NCBI GenBank assembly: GCA_035048815.1 | Contig: JAUCBN010000001.1 | Location: forward strand, 21,591,001 to 21,655,000 | Length of the DNA stretch: 64,000 nucleotides | Origin: Abelmoschus esculentus | Taxonomy: Eukaryota; Streptophyta; Magnoliopsida; Malvales; Malvaceae | Direction: 5' to 3' | Shown here: positions 34,340 to 46,519 of the stretch, one piece after another | Position numbering within the stretch: position 1 is the stretch's first letter | Layout: every line of letters begins with the position of its first letter | Notes under the pieces: model-generated | Databases searched by the model: none | Told to the model about the DNA's origin: nothing | What the model saw: the letters and a program-made list of their open reading frames with translations, nothing else | Position numbers and translations under genes: made by a program

Positions 34340-37300
34340 TAGGGATAGGCACGGGTCAAGTAGGGTCGGATTTTCGGTCCACCCGAACCCGACCCAAAAT
34401 TTTACCTCCACCACCCGTCACCCAACCCGACCCGGGTTAGGGTTAATATCACCCGACCCGATTTTTAAGACTAAAAATCCGACCGACCCGAATTAATTTT
34501 ATTTAATTTTATTATTAAAAACAAAAACAAAAAATATAATAAAAAATTTCAAACAAAAATAAACATAATTAGAAGTTCATAATTCAAAGTTTGAACGCAA
34601 AATATAAATTTAAAGTTCGAAAACAAAATATAAATTCAAAGTTCATACATAAAATATAAAATTACGATACATAATCATCTGAACATAAACATCCAATGAA
34701 AGAAGCTTCTATTGTCGATTGCCATTGGCCTCATACTCTTCAATATCGTCTAACCATCCAAACTCTATATCATAAATTCACAAATCAATAGATATTAACA
34801 AGATTATAATAAAAATTAAATATAAATTTGATATTATCATTATCTCTTCTTGCTCAATTTTACCATCTTCATCAAAGTAAACTTCTCTTGAATTTAATTC
34901 TAAAATGACAGATAAAAATAAAATCCAATAAGAAATCATATGTAAACATATAAATTAAAAAAACTATACATAAATAAATTTATACCTTCTTCGGCCCATA
35001 ACCAATTTTGAGAACATGCCAAAGCTTTTACCGTTGATGGAAGGAGTCTATTATGATGTGCAGTCACCAATCTTCTTCTGGTACTAAACGTAGACTCTGA
35101 AGCAACAGTAGAAACCGGTATAGTAAAAATATCTCTAGAAATATCTTTGAGGATAGGAAATTGTGGCCCATTTATCTTCCACCAATTCAATATACCAAAC
35201 TCCAGCGTGCTAGAAAGAAGCTCTAATTCCAAGTAACGATCCAACTCAAATTTCACTTGTAATTTCTTTTGTTTCTTTCTTGATAGGTAAGCTTCAAACT
35301 CACCTTGATCTCCCAAAGTAACTGAAACACTAGATGGAGATTGAGTACTGAAAGATTCAAAATAATTCTTTGAAGACGTTAATTTTGCTTCGTACTCAGA
35401 GACCAAATCCCGACAAAATTGCACAATTTTTTAAACTTCATATTCAGCAATAGTAATCCCAAAAATCTTCTCAAAGTAGTACTCAAACAGAGGTGTTTTG
35501 TACTTTGGTTCTAAAAGTGTAGCAACAGCCATATGATACCATTCACACAACTCTAATACTTCTCAAACTTTTCTAACATGCAATTTGTCGTGCTCGAAAT
35601 AATATCATTAGTGTGCAATTTTTACTCATTCAATGGCACTCTAATCTTGCAAATACTCGGAAAGTAAAGATTAGTTGTGTATTTCGTTCTTAAAAAGCCT
35701 TTAATGACATCATAAAATAACTTAAATTTTTCATAAATTTCCTTTGTAAAGATCCAATCATCTTCGGTTGGTAAGATCTTGTATAAAGGATCTTGTTGTA
35801 TTCGCACACAACGTAAAAAAGATATTCTTATAAGGTACATCTGTACGAAGTATCAAAAATATCGAATTTTACCGTGTTCGAACATCACCACATAAGTTAT
35901 TTATGGTCGGAATTCGCAATTAACGTGTTGTCTTTTTAAATCTTTCCCGTCTTTTTGGAGTAGCACTTCAAAAAATGACACTCTGACGGATTCTTTCTAT
36001 ACCAGTACCAAGCACATTCATGCTATCTTTAACAATTAAATGTAATATATGTGCACAATAGAGCATGTGAAAGAATGACCCATTATGCATCAATGTTTCA
36101 CCTCCCAATATATCAACTAACAGTCTAATCGCAAGATCATTAGTAATACAATTATCAACTGTGATAGATGTAAGTTTTCTATCAATATTCCAATCAAGAG
36201 AACATTTCATCAAAGTAAAGCAATAACATCCGTAGTATGTGTTGCTTGCACATATTTAAACCTATTTAAAAAAATAATTAATATATATATATATTTCGAT
36301 TCATATTAAAATCTAATTAATTAATAAAAAAATATTTTTAAAAGGTACTTTATGATTCGCTTCTGTAAAGTCCAAGAGTGATTAATGTAATGGATAGTAA
36401 CAACCATGTATCCTTTGTTTTGGTATTTTGCAGTCCACATATCAGTTGTGATTGTAATCTGTCCTTCATTGACCTCTAGTATAAGGGATTAAAATTAAAA
36501 TATATACTTAAACTATTAAATAAGAAGAGAGTTAGTAGAACAATAAGGGATTATTGAGATTAGTTGGGTCCAAAATATTATTCAATAAATCTGTTAAATA
36601 GCTTTTAATGTATTAAAATTAAAATATATACTTAAACTACTCTATAAACAGTAGTCAAACTTAGGGCAAATATTAAAACTAAACATATAGCTTTGGGTAG
36701 TTTAAAAAATAAAACTACGATAACCGACTACTTCAATCTTTCCAAATGTATTACTCTGTTAAAAAAATAAAGAGAAACAAGAAAGACATACTTAGCTAGT
36801 ACTGGATACGCAAACCCAAAAAAGAATGTCCAATGGAGCTAGTCTTTCTCTAAATGTAGAAGTAACAATAAGTTGAAAACAACAATTTATTTCATATCTT
36901 ACTTAAAAAGTATAACCAATCAAATATTTTCCCTTCCTCTATAAAACAAAGAACTAAAAATACTCTACAAATAAACAAAAGCTTCTATATTTTCATCTAA
37001 AGCTTGAACTTTATCGTGTAATTTGTTTTTAAATTACCATAAAACATCTCGTAGAAAAGAAAAAATAAAGACTACCTAAAGCAAGCTTCAACTAACTAGA
37101 AAACTGTAAACACCAACAACTATCAAATTTAAAATAAAAGAATACAACAAAAGCGTACCCAAAAATTTATTCTCTTTAAGAAAGAAAGAAGTCATCGATT
37201 GGAATCCATGAAAAGGATACCCATCAATTTCTAATCATAAAAAAAAGCTAAAAAAATAAATGTGTGAAAACATATAGGTTAAACAAAAAATGATTTTTTA

Positions 37301-37969
37301 AGCTAATTGACCAAATTACATCATATGTTATAAAGAGCGTATGTGTATAGAAGGGTTTAGGCAAACCTCAAATTTCAATTCACTTTCTATAAATTTCAAC
37401 ATATAAACAAGATTACATTCAAATCAAAATTTACTATGAAGTAAAATCGTACAGTATGATGCTCTGTTGCCAAATGGATTGGATCAAGTTTGAATATTGG
37501 TTCAATAACTATCAGACTCGAATCGGTTAATCTATTTACAATTTCAAACTCGAAAAGATGAGCATAGTCATGAAAATTATTGCAGCAGAAATTGCATCTT
37601 CATACCAACAAATTAAAACAATAAAACACATACCTTCTGTAGATCGATGAACCAGGATTGTGAATTTTAGGGTTTCACTTCAAAAGAAAAATAGAAAAGA
37701 GAAATCGAGTGAATTGGGGAAACATGTGAAAAAATAAAATTTAAAACATTGATAATATTATTATATTATATAATATAAAAATTAAAAATATTATAAAAGT
37801 ATACAGGTAGGGTAGGGTATTTTTCACCCTAAACCCGATTCGACACGATTCCGATTTTTTTTATATTCCACCCGCCCAACCCGAACTCGATTTATTTAAT
37901 AAAAAATTTGACCATATCGGATCGGATCGGGTCGAAACTCGTCGGATTTGGGTTCTATGCCCATACCTA
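34340..37969 (-). mobile_element. hAT (Ac-like) element with decayed transposase
   Basis: Termini TAGGGATAGGCAC (left) and TAGGTATGGGCAT (right, reverse complement) match at 10 of 13 positions. The 8-bp flanks TGAAAGAC (34332-34339) and TGAAGGAT (37970-37977) match at 6 of 8, the two differences being transitions. Subterminal regions carry many 'acccgac' words. The minus strand encodes hAT transposase pieces (34936-36480). It is nested inside the larger element at 32661-38749. Confidence 0.75.
34936..36480 (-). pseudogene. hAT transposase (RICESLEEPER-type) remnant
   Basis: Minus-strand pieces in correct order: about 36478-36340 ('ITTDMWTAKYQNKGYM', the start of the RNase H-like core with its Asp), 36213-35968 ('CAHILHLIVKD', the CxxHxLNL-type core motif), 35840-35622, and 35424-34936. 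The last piece holds the C-terminal dimerisation domain ('WWKINGPQFPILKDISRDIF', 'ASESTFST', 'NRLLPSTVKALAC'). No BED zinc finger could be found upstream. Stops and frameshifts between the pieces make it inactive. A working version would cut and paste the element from the nucleus. Confidence 0.88.
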
Positions 37970-38027
37970 TGAAGGATATTAGATATTAAATAATTAATTT
38001 GAAATAAATGATCGACCCAAAGTCTAT

Positions 38028-38519
38028 TGTCAAACTAGTAGAACTCAGCTACTCAGGGCGTGTGACTATAAACGCGTTTCTCTCAATAAATCGCCTAAAT
38101 CAGCCTAAACCGTTTATAGCTAGAATTCTAAGAAACTTACGCAAACTAAAGAAAAACAAATATAAAGAAAATGATAAAGGATAGAGAGATTTGAGTGAAT
38201 GCTCTTATATTCCTTGATGAAGAAGTGATTGATAAAAAAGGTGGACAAAACCTCTATTTATACTTGAAGCTCCTTACATCCAACGAGTACAAATGATTTA
38301 CATCAAGGATCCATATTCATTCTTATCTCATCCCTTATCCTAAGCTAATTGTCAAAATTACAAAGATATGAGATAAGGATAAGATTCGCATGAAAGACTT
38401 ATCAAATCTGACTTGGATGAGTCTTCAACCCAAGTGTTGAGATGCCTAGAAGGCTTTGGAGTACTTCTATGAAAGTCTGGTTTGTATTAATCTTGGGCCC
38501 TATGGTACGGTCTGTGACA
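38028..38519 (-). mobile_element. Solo LTR candidate (~492 bp)
   Basis: The plus strand starts TGTCAAACTAG and ends GTCTGTGACA, with inverted TGTCA/TGACA termini. A 4-bp direct repeat CTAT flanks it (38024-38027 and 38520-38523). In minus orientation a TATA-like run and leader-like composition fit an LTR. No internal region is next to it. The family is unknown. Confidence 0.5.
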
Positions 38520-38757
38520 CTATCGACTATGTGTATCAACTATCAAAATCAAACTTAATATGAATTCAAAATCCGAATTAACCCGACTTGAAATAAATCA
38601 AACCTGAATGGACCCGAACTAAAATTGATCCGTACCTGACTCAAATCGAGACAAACATCAAATTAAATTAAAATGATTTTTATCCGATTTTACCCAACCT
38701 GACAGTACTCGACTTAAAATATATCTGATTAATTATTTTTACATCCCTAAATGCCAC

Positions 38758-39188
38758 TACAACCTTTTCCCTTAGGGTTTTAGATAAATAATAGATTTTA
38801 GCCGAATAATTAAGAATGTAAAACACAATGTCTTATAATAATTAAAAGACAACATTTATAGGTATCGTCTTTCCAAAAAAAAATACTATTAAAGTTTGAA
38901 TTTTAATAAACCACCTGTAGGTGGGGTTTTCATTAAATAGTGGTTATTGTGCCAATAATCCACCCAATTACTGCAGCATTGACTTTGATAGCGGTAAAAT
39001 TATGGTAAAAATTATATCTATTTAACTAAGGACATCATATATAGGTGATATTTTTTTTACATAATATGTCTATAAATTAAAATGACATAACGAGTTACGA
39101 AAAGGAAAAACTCGAGTGAGAGAGGAGGTTAAAAAATTGAGGAAAAGGTTTTTTTGTGTGTGTATAGATTTGGAAGGAAAGATTTTGG
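38758..39188. other. AT-rich intergenic, nothing recognised
   Basis: No coding frame. A run of 'ttaaagaccttagg'-like AT-rich sequence leads to the next MITE-like element. The frame at 39070-39378 is chance. Confidence 0.4.
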
Positions 39189-40082
39189 ATTGGGAGTGTT
39201 TAAATTCGAGTATTGGGTATTCAGGTACCCGAAATGTTAGATAGCTAAAAATGTGGTCCATTTCTTGATCTAAATTTTTTGAGTATTGGTTATTAGGATT
39301 TTTCATCTTATGTCTTAACTCGAATTTTTCGGGTACTCGATACTTCAGGTACCTTAATAATCGAATACAGGAACCCAAAATTTAGGTAATCGAGACCTGA
39401 ATTTTTATTTTTATTAAATCTTAAATCTATTCTTAAAAAAGTATATATAAATTTAAAATTTTAAATTACATAATTCAATATCAAAACATAAAATTAAAAA
39501 AAAAATATTAATTACATAATCTAAATATAAAATTTAAGACCCAAATTACATAATATAATTCTAAACAACATAAATTTAGCTTTTGCTTTTTATTTTAGCA
39601 ATAATACTAATATATAATAAGATAAGTTTCCATTTTTTTAGCTTTTGCTTTTTAGGGATGTTAAAATTTTGGACGAATTGATCTTGAGTTGATTTCCGTT
39701 TTGGTTAAAGCACATGTAAAAGTAATGTATATCTAAATGAATAAAGTTTGAATTTTATAAAATAAAAAAATAAATTTATTATTTTATAATGAATCTTAAT
39801 TTTTTTTTTACAATGAGTCCCTAATTCCTTTTTGAAAATAAAGTTGAAAATATAAGGGTATTTTATTTAAATAATAATTATATTTAAAATAAAAAATTTA
39901 AAAATAGGAACCGATACCTAAAAGTAATTAGGTACCCAAAATTTTTTAATTTTGTGTTTTGGACTCGATCCAAGAAATGACGGGTTGGGTACTTAACCCG
40001 AACAAAAATAATTCAGGTAAGTTCTCGATTATTTATGTTCGGTTATTCGGGTTAATCAAATCAAATATTTTGAATACCCCTA
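39189..40082. mobile_element. hAT-type MITE-like element, probable
   Basis: The left end (T)TGGGAGTGTTTAA and the right end, reverse-complemented TTAGGGGTATTCAA, resemble hAT termini. Subterminal regions on both sides are rich in 'gggtattc', 'ggtacccgaa' and 'attcgggtta' words. The flanks ATTTTGGA (left, ending at 39189) and ATTTTTGGA (right, from 40083) match apart from one extra T. No transposase is present. Confidence 0.5.
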
Positions 40083-40739
40083 ATTTTTGGAATGTAAATT
40101 TTTAATTCATTTATAAATTATTTAATTAGTAATGAATATTATGATTATTAATCTTGTTAATTTTTTGATGTAGGAGGTGAAAAGATTTTAAGGAAGCATT
40201 TGAAACACATTTTCGTTGATATCGTAGATTCGTAGATATTGTATATATTATTAAATGTATATATTGTAGGGTAATATTATATATTTTATTATAATATAAA
40301 TTAGTTGATATATATATATATACATACATTCCAGTAAAATTAAGGGAACTATATTTGAATAATTTTAGATACATATGAGAATAAAAATTAGTATCATTAA
40401 AAGAATCATATTTGAATAATTCTAGAAAAAGTAAGAAAACTATATTCGAATAATTTTAGAAAAATTAAGGAAACCATATTCGAATAATTAAGTAGTTGGT
40501 GTGCAGATAAATTAAGATATGAGGTTTGATCAGTTATTTTAGTTGAAGCATTAGTATATTTCATACCGTACTGACGCATGTAATTTATAACTTATTTATT
40601 TATCTTTGAGTAAAAAATATATGTTAATCGGATAATATTATTAACTAAAATTAATTTATTAAATACAAGACGACCAACATTGCTTTCATTGTCGACGGAC
40701 GATGAAGGAAGACCCATTTTGTTTCTAGTGTTTGTCACT
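40083..40739. other. AT-rich intergenic with short direct repeats
   Basis: Contains four or five diverged copies of 'atatttgaataattttagaaaaattaag' between about 40350 and 40490, a small tandem array. Nothing coding. Confidence 0.5.
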
Positions 40740-41760
40740 TACAGCAAGCGAGATTTTATAATACAATATTTGTGCGTGGCTACGATATTGATAACCACGT
40801 TAATTGAACGCTGAAGACAAAAGACCCATAAGTTTTATTTTTGAGCGAGAATGCACGATAACCTACAAGATGTAACTTTACAATTCGAAGTTTCCATAAA
40901 AAAAATACAGTTATGAAGAAGGATAACTATAATGGATATACGCTCTACTAGTTCCTTAAAAAAAATCCTTCAAAAACTGAAATGGAAGGGTTATGTGCGA
41001 AGATAACTTGGTTAGAGAATACATTCGGGGTAACCAAATACTCAACTATGAAGAAATTGTATGCGCAACTCGTGCTTATATCATGCAATTCTTTGATAGG
41101 GTATTAATGCCGGATAAATTCGTAATTTTGTGCACACGTAATATTTGCCATAGTTGAAAAGAAATTATCAATCTTATTCGTATTGCTGGGGATCTGCAAT
41201 ATTGATAGTCTTATACCATGAAATTTATAAGGTTATTATTATTAAAAATTGAAATAAGATATCTAATATTGATGGATGCCTTCTTTTACTTTAATTTTGG
41301 GTATGGTATCAACTGTCTTATTTGACACCTATAATCAGTAACCTAATTGAGTTTTTACTTGCTAGAAGATACTAAAATAAAAATATATAATATTTATTTT
41401 TTATTAAAACTATTTCGAATTAGTAAATAAAAAAACTTTTATTTTCGTATAGGTGGTGACATGATTTGATACGAACGGGGTAGTGCACAACAACATTGTT
41501 GAGGTGAGACTAAAAATCGAACATAAAACAAAAAAATTGATGTTAAAATTTATTTAAAGTACATTCTCGCAAAACCAAAAATTTATTAGGGTTAATATTA
41601 ATTTTTTGACAGTTCTTGGATGTTGTACGACAATGCAGCACAACCCTGCATACCCCAATATATGTGAGAAGATGCTATATTTTGGGTGCAACTGTACTGT
41701 TGATCCATTTTTGGTGGTTAAATTTCAATGCACTGATTAAATTATGCGACAATTCTAGTA
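40740..41760 (+). pseudogene. Plant mobile domain (MAIN-like / PMD) pseudogene
   Basis: Plus-strand fragments recall the plant mobile domain of MAIN-like proteins. Near 40790-40910 there is a Leu-Ile-Glu-Arg segment followed by Lys-Thr-His-Lys-Phe and, after a stop, 'LQDVTLQF'. Near 41060-41130 'RAYIMQFFDRVLMPDKF' is almost textbook for this domain. Near 41690-41745 'VDPFLVVKFQCTD' is followed, after a stop, by 'IMRQF'. A plausible intron (about 41232-41450, ending in TTTCGTATAG) lies between. Stops and frame changes are numerous. The domain occurs both in host genes that silence transposons and inside Mutator-like and gypsy elements, and I cannot say which this copy came from. Confidence 0.65.
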
Positions 41761-41769
41761 TCATCGACT

Positions 41770-44700
41770 TATTTCTATTCTCGGATTGATCTCAAAGATG
41801 TTAATACAAGAGATAAAAATATATTTGATGATAATTGGAGGCACAAACAAAAAAAAAATATTGCTCGTTGAAATAATCGAAACTTATATGTGCTAATTGA
41901 TGTGATTTTACTCCAGAAAAATAATTTCTTCGACAATTCAGACTACATGAAATGGTTTTATAACAACAAAAATCTATTTCTAGCGCCAATAAAATTGATT
42001 CAAACATGACATACAAAGCGTAAACACTCATATCAGCATGAAGTCGATTTGTTTGTGCATATGAAGGACCTTCAGCCACCACCAATTAATTCTATGGATT
42101 GGTAATCATGAAGTTCACGACGATATGATTAGACATTTTTCCTGCATAGAAAAGAGTTGTCTAAGAGGAGAAGATAAAATATTTTTTTTATTTAAAATTT
42201 TCCTATCAATGTTATATATTTATGATTTATATTAAAGTTGTTTAAACTTTATTTAATTTAAATTTATTTTTTTATTATTATAGAATATGTCATTATTTAT
42301 AGATCGCGTCATAAAAACATATCGTCACATGTAGATGATACTCTAACAAAAATATTATAAACTTACAATTATAAGTCATCTACTCGTGATGTCTTGTCGA
42401 AATAATTTTATTTACGACTCAAAATTTTTTAATTTGGTTATCAATAAAAATTTAAAATGATATCACCTAGAAATAGTGTCTTTGAGTTATTATAGTTTTT
42501 ATCGCAAATCTCTAATCATAAGATAATATACTTTACATCCTTGATTATTCGACTAAAATCCAATATTTGCCTAACCCTTTTTTCCAACTATATGCTCTTG
42601 CTGCCTTATTTTAAAAATAGAATAATAAAAAAATTGCAATTAAATGAAAATTTTCAATTTCTTATAATTTTATATCTACCTTATTATTTTTATTTATTTA
42701 TAGTTTAATATATTATTTGATATTTAAATTAAAAATTCTTTTATAAATATAACATATGTAATTTATTAACCATTTTATTAGTTAAACTGATATTTTTTTT
42801 ACAAATATGATGTCTTTCTCTTTAAATAAATTTAATACATATATTTATGATATTAAATCTCTTAAATAAGATCAAAGATTTAAATTTTTAACTTTATAAA
42901 TAAAAAAAATAAATAATGAATCTCTCTCTTATATTTTACTTTTACAAAACTCAATTTAAATTAATCGATTTATATTCAAGCCTCTCTCACTCTGAATCTA
43001 TGATGATTAAGTAGCCAGTTTTGACAAGCCATGCCACTTGATTTCTACTGCAATTCTATTAATCTTAGACTCCAAGCTACTGATTAAACAACTATCGAAA
43101 AGGGCAGAATCAACATACATGAATCATCGTCATCTCCTGTCGTATTCTAGATGCTTGCATGGTTTAAGTCGATCAAATGGGTAATACTGCGTCGTGTTGT
43201 GCACCAAGTTTCACATGATTGACATGACATAGGAGTTGTCGTATCCCTTATATCCTGGGGTTTTATCCCTTTCACTATCGACATTAACTTAGAGTTTTTC
43301 GCAGAATATTTTATCTAAATAATTAAAAGAATGATTATTACTTTTAAAGATCACGAATTTGAATATTAATTTATAATATAGTGATTAAATGATTAATATT
43401 TAATAATGAGAATATACTTTAAAATATATGTTATTATAACCATTATAATTATTAAAAAACATTAACTCGGGTTTTATCCCTTCTATCCTTACGAAAACGA
43501 AATAAAATAATAAAATACAATATCTTTGGTCTGTTTCGTTATTAATTAATCACTTGATCTTACATTTCCATCTTCCCTTTCACATTTACTTCTGTAGTTT
43601 TCTGTTTCTTATCTTGTTCCCATGCAAAGACTTTCATTTAAAATAGTCTTCGTTTTTGTATATTTTGAAAATATTAAACTTAATTTAGGATTCTTCTTTT
43701 AATTTTAATTAGGGTTTATGTTTAAAATTGCAACACGATGGGTGGTTTTTCCTGCCTGACACAAAATTTAAAATTAAGATGAAATGATAGGAGTGATAAA
43801 AATATTATTTAACTAATATTTTAATTAATATTTCACTATATTAATAAATTGAGACCCCTCCCACCGAAAAGTAACTTTGTCCCTGCCGAACTTTAATTAA
43901 ATTTAACATCCAAACCTGATCATGAGTTTTTACTTTTAAAACATAGGTATCCTGATTCTGATTTTCAGCAAAAATAAAATCTAATTATAAATCATGTTTG
44001 AATTATTTTATCATTCATAATTTAGTATTTAAGAATATAAATTAAAACCTAGAAGTTATGGATGCAAATTGTCTATCTCCTAATATGTTTTCACTTTAAA
44101 TTAATGAGTTTAGAATTAGGATTTCAAGTTAGGGGTTGTTACTAGGTTTTAAGAAATTAGGGATAGGATTTACTTTTAAAGCGTAAAGTTTAAGATTCAA
44201 GGTTAGAGATTGTCGTTAGAATTTAAGGAATTAGAGATAGAATTTAGGATATAAAAAGTAAAGGTTAAGGTCTAGAATTTATTTAAAAAAAATTAACATA
44301 AGTTATAGAAAGATGCATTGTCATAAGGTAAAAGATTTTACTCAAAAATTACATAAAAGAAACAAAAATATGGATAAGAGAACAATGAGATGCATGCATA
44401 GATGCCAACGAGAATTCTGGATAGACGAGATACAAATGATTGATTGTACATGATTCTAAGAGGAAAAAAATTAAAGAAACTAAATTAAATTAATTATTTA
44501 TAAAAATTATAATTTTTATATATAATTACGTGTATATATAAAATAATAATAATCTCAAATTTAAAATATGTAAAAAGAATTATCATTTTATAAATATAAA
44601 TGTTTACTTTTTAAATCTTTATAAGCTAATTTTTATTACTCAAGATGATAATATAATAATTTTATTAAAATAATTATTTTAAAAAAATTGTCTTAATGAA

Positions 44701-45224
44701 AATAAATTAAAAATCTTATTTTCATAGATTGTATAAACCCCAAAATCTATCAATGGATGGCCCAAATATATCCAGAGGGAGTGAATACGAGGATAAAGCG
44801 ATGAGATTCGTATGATATCTGTTGATGGATGAACGTGGTCTTGGCGTTGGTCTGGGATAAGAACAAAGGCAAGACCAGTCGCTTGCTTTGTCATTGGATG
44901 TGGAGGCTTCACCTCCATCACCCTTTTGACCAATTAATTGCATTTATTACATCTTCGGACAGCCACAAACCACCTCACAACAGTTGTCAGTAGGGCTTAT
45001 CAACACAAATCTAATAGTTAGAAAATTTGATTCGAACAATGATCTTCATGTAACATCTTTTTCTGGCTTGATAGAAAATTGGGTCGTAATATGTTATCTT
45101 AAAACAATCGTACATTCGGGGATATATCTGAGTTTTTTATTAGTCTTTTAAAGTTAAAAAAATGGTCTTGTTAACCATATTCGTCCTACGATAATTATCA
45201 GCTATTCACATTGAACATTTATAC
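41770..45224. other. AT-rich intergenic, mostly unassigned
   Basis: No convincing gene. 42200-42960 and 43300-44700 are strongly AT-rich. 42990-43280 is closer to average composition and could be low-copy sequence, but has no frame. 44720-44940 is a GC-richer island with promoter-like words, treated under findings. The open frames here lack any recognised domain. Confidence 0.4.
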
Positions 45225-45429
45225 TCTTTGAGCCATTTTTATAACATACATATCATACATGTGGATAGAATAGGTAACTTCCAACGCAATTACATGATCC
45301 TTAATCTCGAAATCTTTAAAAGCCTAAAATATATGAGACACTAAAACGTTAGGCTTACTTAGCCTAGTGAGATAGATATAAACGATACACAATAAATTTG
45401 TATGATATGTATGACATAAAAAAAATAAA

Positions 45430-45612
45430 GGTAAACTATATAAATGATCTTTTAATTACACCACAATTATCTTTTACATTCCTTGACTATAAATGTTACA
45501 AATTGGTCTATTGATTAACTTTTTTGATACAAAGTTATCATCGTCGTTAAAAATTTGATGAAAATCTGATGTTGACGTTAAAAATACTAAATTGGATAAC
45601 GATGTAGTATCC
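45430..45612 (+). repeat. Left terminal inverted repeat of the Mutator-like element
   Basis: About 183 bp, starting GGTAAACTATATAAATG. Pairs with 52669-52852 in reverse complement. Confidence 0.75.
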
Positions 45613-45700
45613 TCAATCTCTATCATCCCAACTCAAACCTTTCATCTTTAACCCTAGTTTTGCTTAGTCATAGTTTTGTTTAACCTTTCATCTTCAACTG

Positions 45701-45931
45701 TTAAAAATCTTGATCTCTGAAGTTGCATCCAATCATTATGGGTTTTGAATTCAAGATCTTCAAGCATTTCAAAGCCTCTAACATGGAATCAATCCCACAC
45801 GTTGGATTACCTATCCTCACACTGATCTTCTTTCCTTCATTATTTCCCTGCAATTCCCTGTTCCTATCCTCCCAATCCTTCTTCACCGGATACAGTTCTT
45901 GAACTCTCTTAGTTGCCATCTGAACTATCAA
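45701..45931 (-). pseudogene. Captured coding fragment, unidentified (ACT-like C-terminus?)
   Basis: A 76-residue minus-strand frame with ordinary protein-like composition, just inside the left terminus of the Mutator-like element. It starts 'MATKRVQELYPVKKDWEDR' (after three leader residues) and later reads 'GNPTCGIDSMLEALKCLKIL'. This helix-then-strand pattern recalls the C-terminal ACT-like part of some plant bHLH regulators, but I cannot name the gene. It has no start context or partner exons. The most likely explanation is a host gene fragment picked up by the element. Confidence 0.4.
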
Positions 45932-45959
45932 TTTCTTATCATTCTACCGTAAACAGTGA

Positions 45960-46519
45960 GGGTTTTGAATAGGCACAATAAGAGAGACCGCATAGGGCCC
46001 CTAAAAAAGGTCTCAAAATTTGATAAACTACATTCATTAATGGATATTAATTTCAAAATTTATTATAAAAATTTTAAAAATACTCTTAAAAAATATGAGT
46101 TATAATTGTTAAAATATTATAATTATGTCTTAAATATTATAATTAATTATAGAATCTTATTGATTATTTCTATTACTATTGCTTTTATAGATATAATGAG
46201 GTTCTAGACAGACGCAATACAAACAACTGCATAGGGGCCCCTAAAATAGACAATTGCTTTTAAAAATCATATTTTTAGAATCAATAAGGTTTATGGACAA
46301 TTGTTTCTAAGAGTCACATTTTAATAAATTTACAGGGCTCAAAATTTTTTAACCACCTCTACCATAAAATTTGAAAAAGGACCAATAAAACTGCCCCAAA
46401 ACAAAAACCAATCGATATAATAGTTAAAACTCCTTAAAGATTATTTATATTATCCTCTTTAAATATAAAATAATTGAAATTTACCATTTCTAGTATATAG
46501 CAAGCTTCCAAATTTTTGG
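45960..46519. other. Filler inside the Mutator-like element
   Basis: No frame. Contains a loose duplication: 'gaccgcatagggcccctaaaa' near 45985 and 'actgcataggggcccctaaaa' near 46220, each with AT-rich sequence after it. It may be the edge of another small element. Confidence 0.35.

Larger units (their letters stand above)
32661..38749. mobile_element. Large hAT-type non-autonomous element, itself carrying insertions
   Basis: The left end reads TAGGATGTAAAAA and the right end, reverse-complemented, reads TAGGGATGTAAAAA. Subterminal sequences on both sides are rich in 'aacccgac/actcga' words. Candidate 8-bp duplications ACTGTCAC (32653-32660) and AATGCCAC (38750-38757) match at 6 of 8 positions. 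Between the ends lie AT-rich filler, a second hAT element (34340-37969) and a solo LTR (38028-38519). Without these, the element has no coding capacity. Confidence 0.6.

Noticed and set aside
38028..38519. Calling this a MITE
   Set aside because: Inverted ends are only five bases and the flanking repeat is 4 bp; LTR-like TG..CA ends with internal promoter-like features fit a solo LTR better, though not firmly.
42990..43280. Possible low-copy gene fragment
   Set aside because: Average composition but no frame, splice pattern or domain that I could support.
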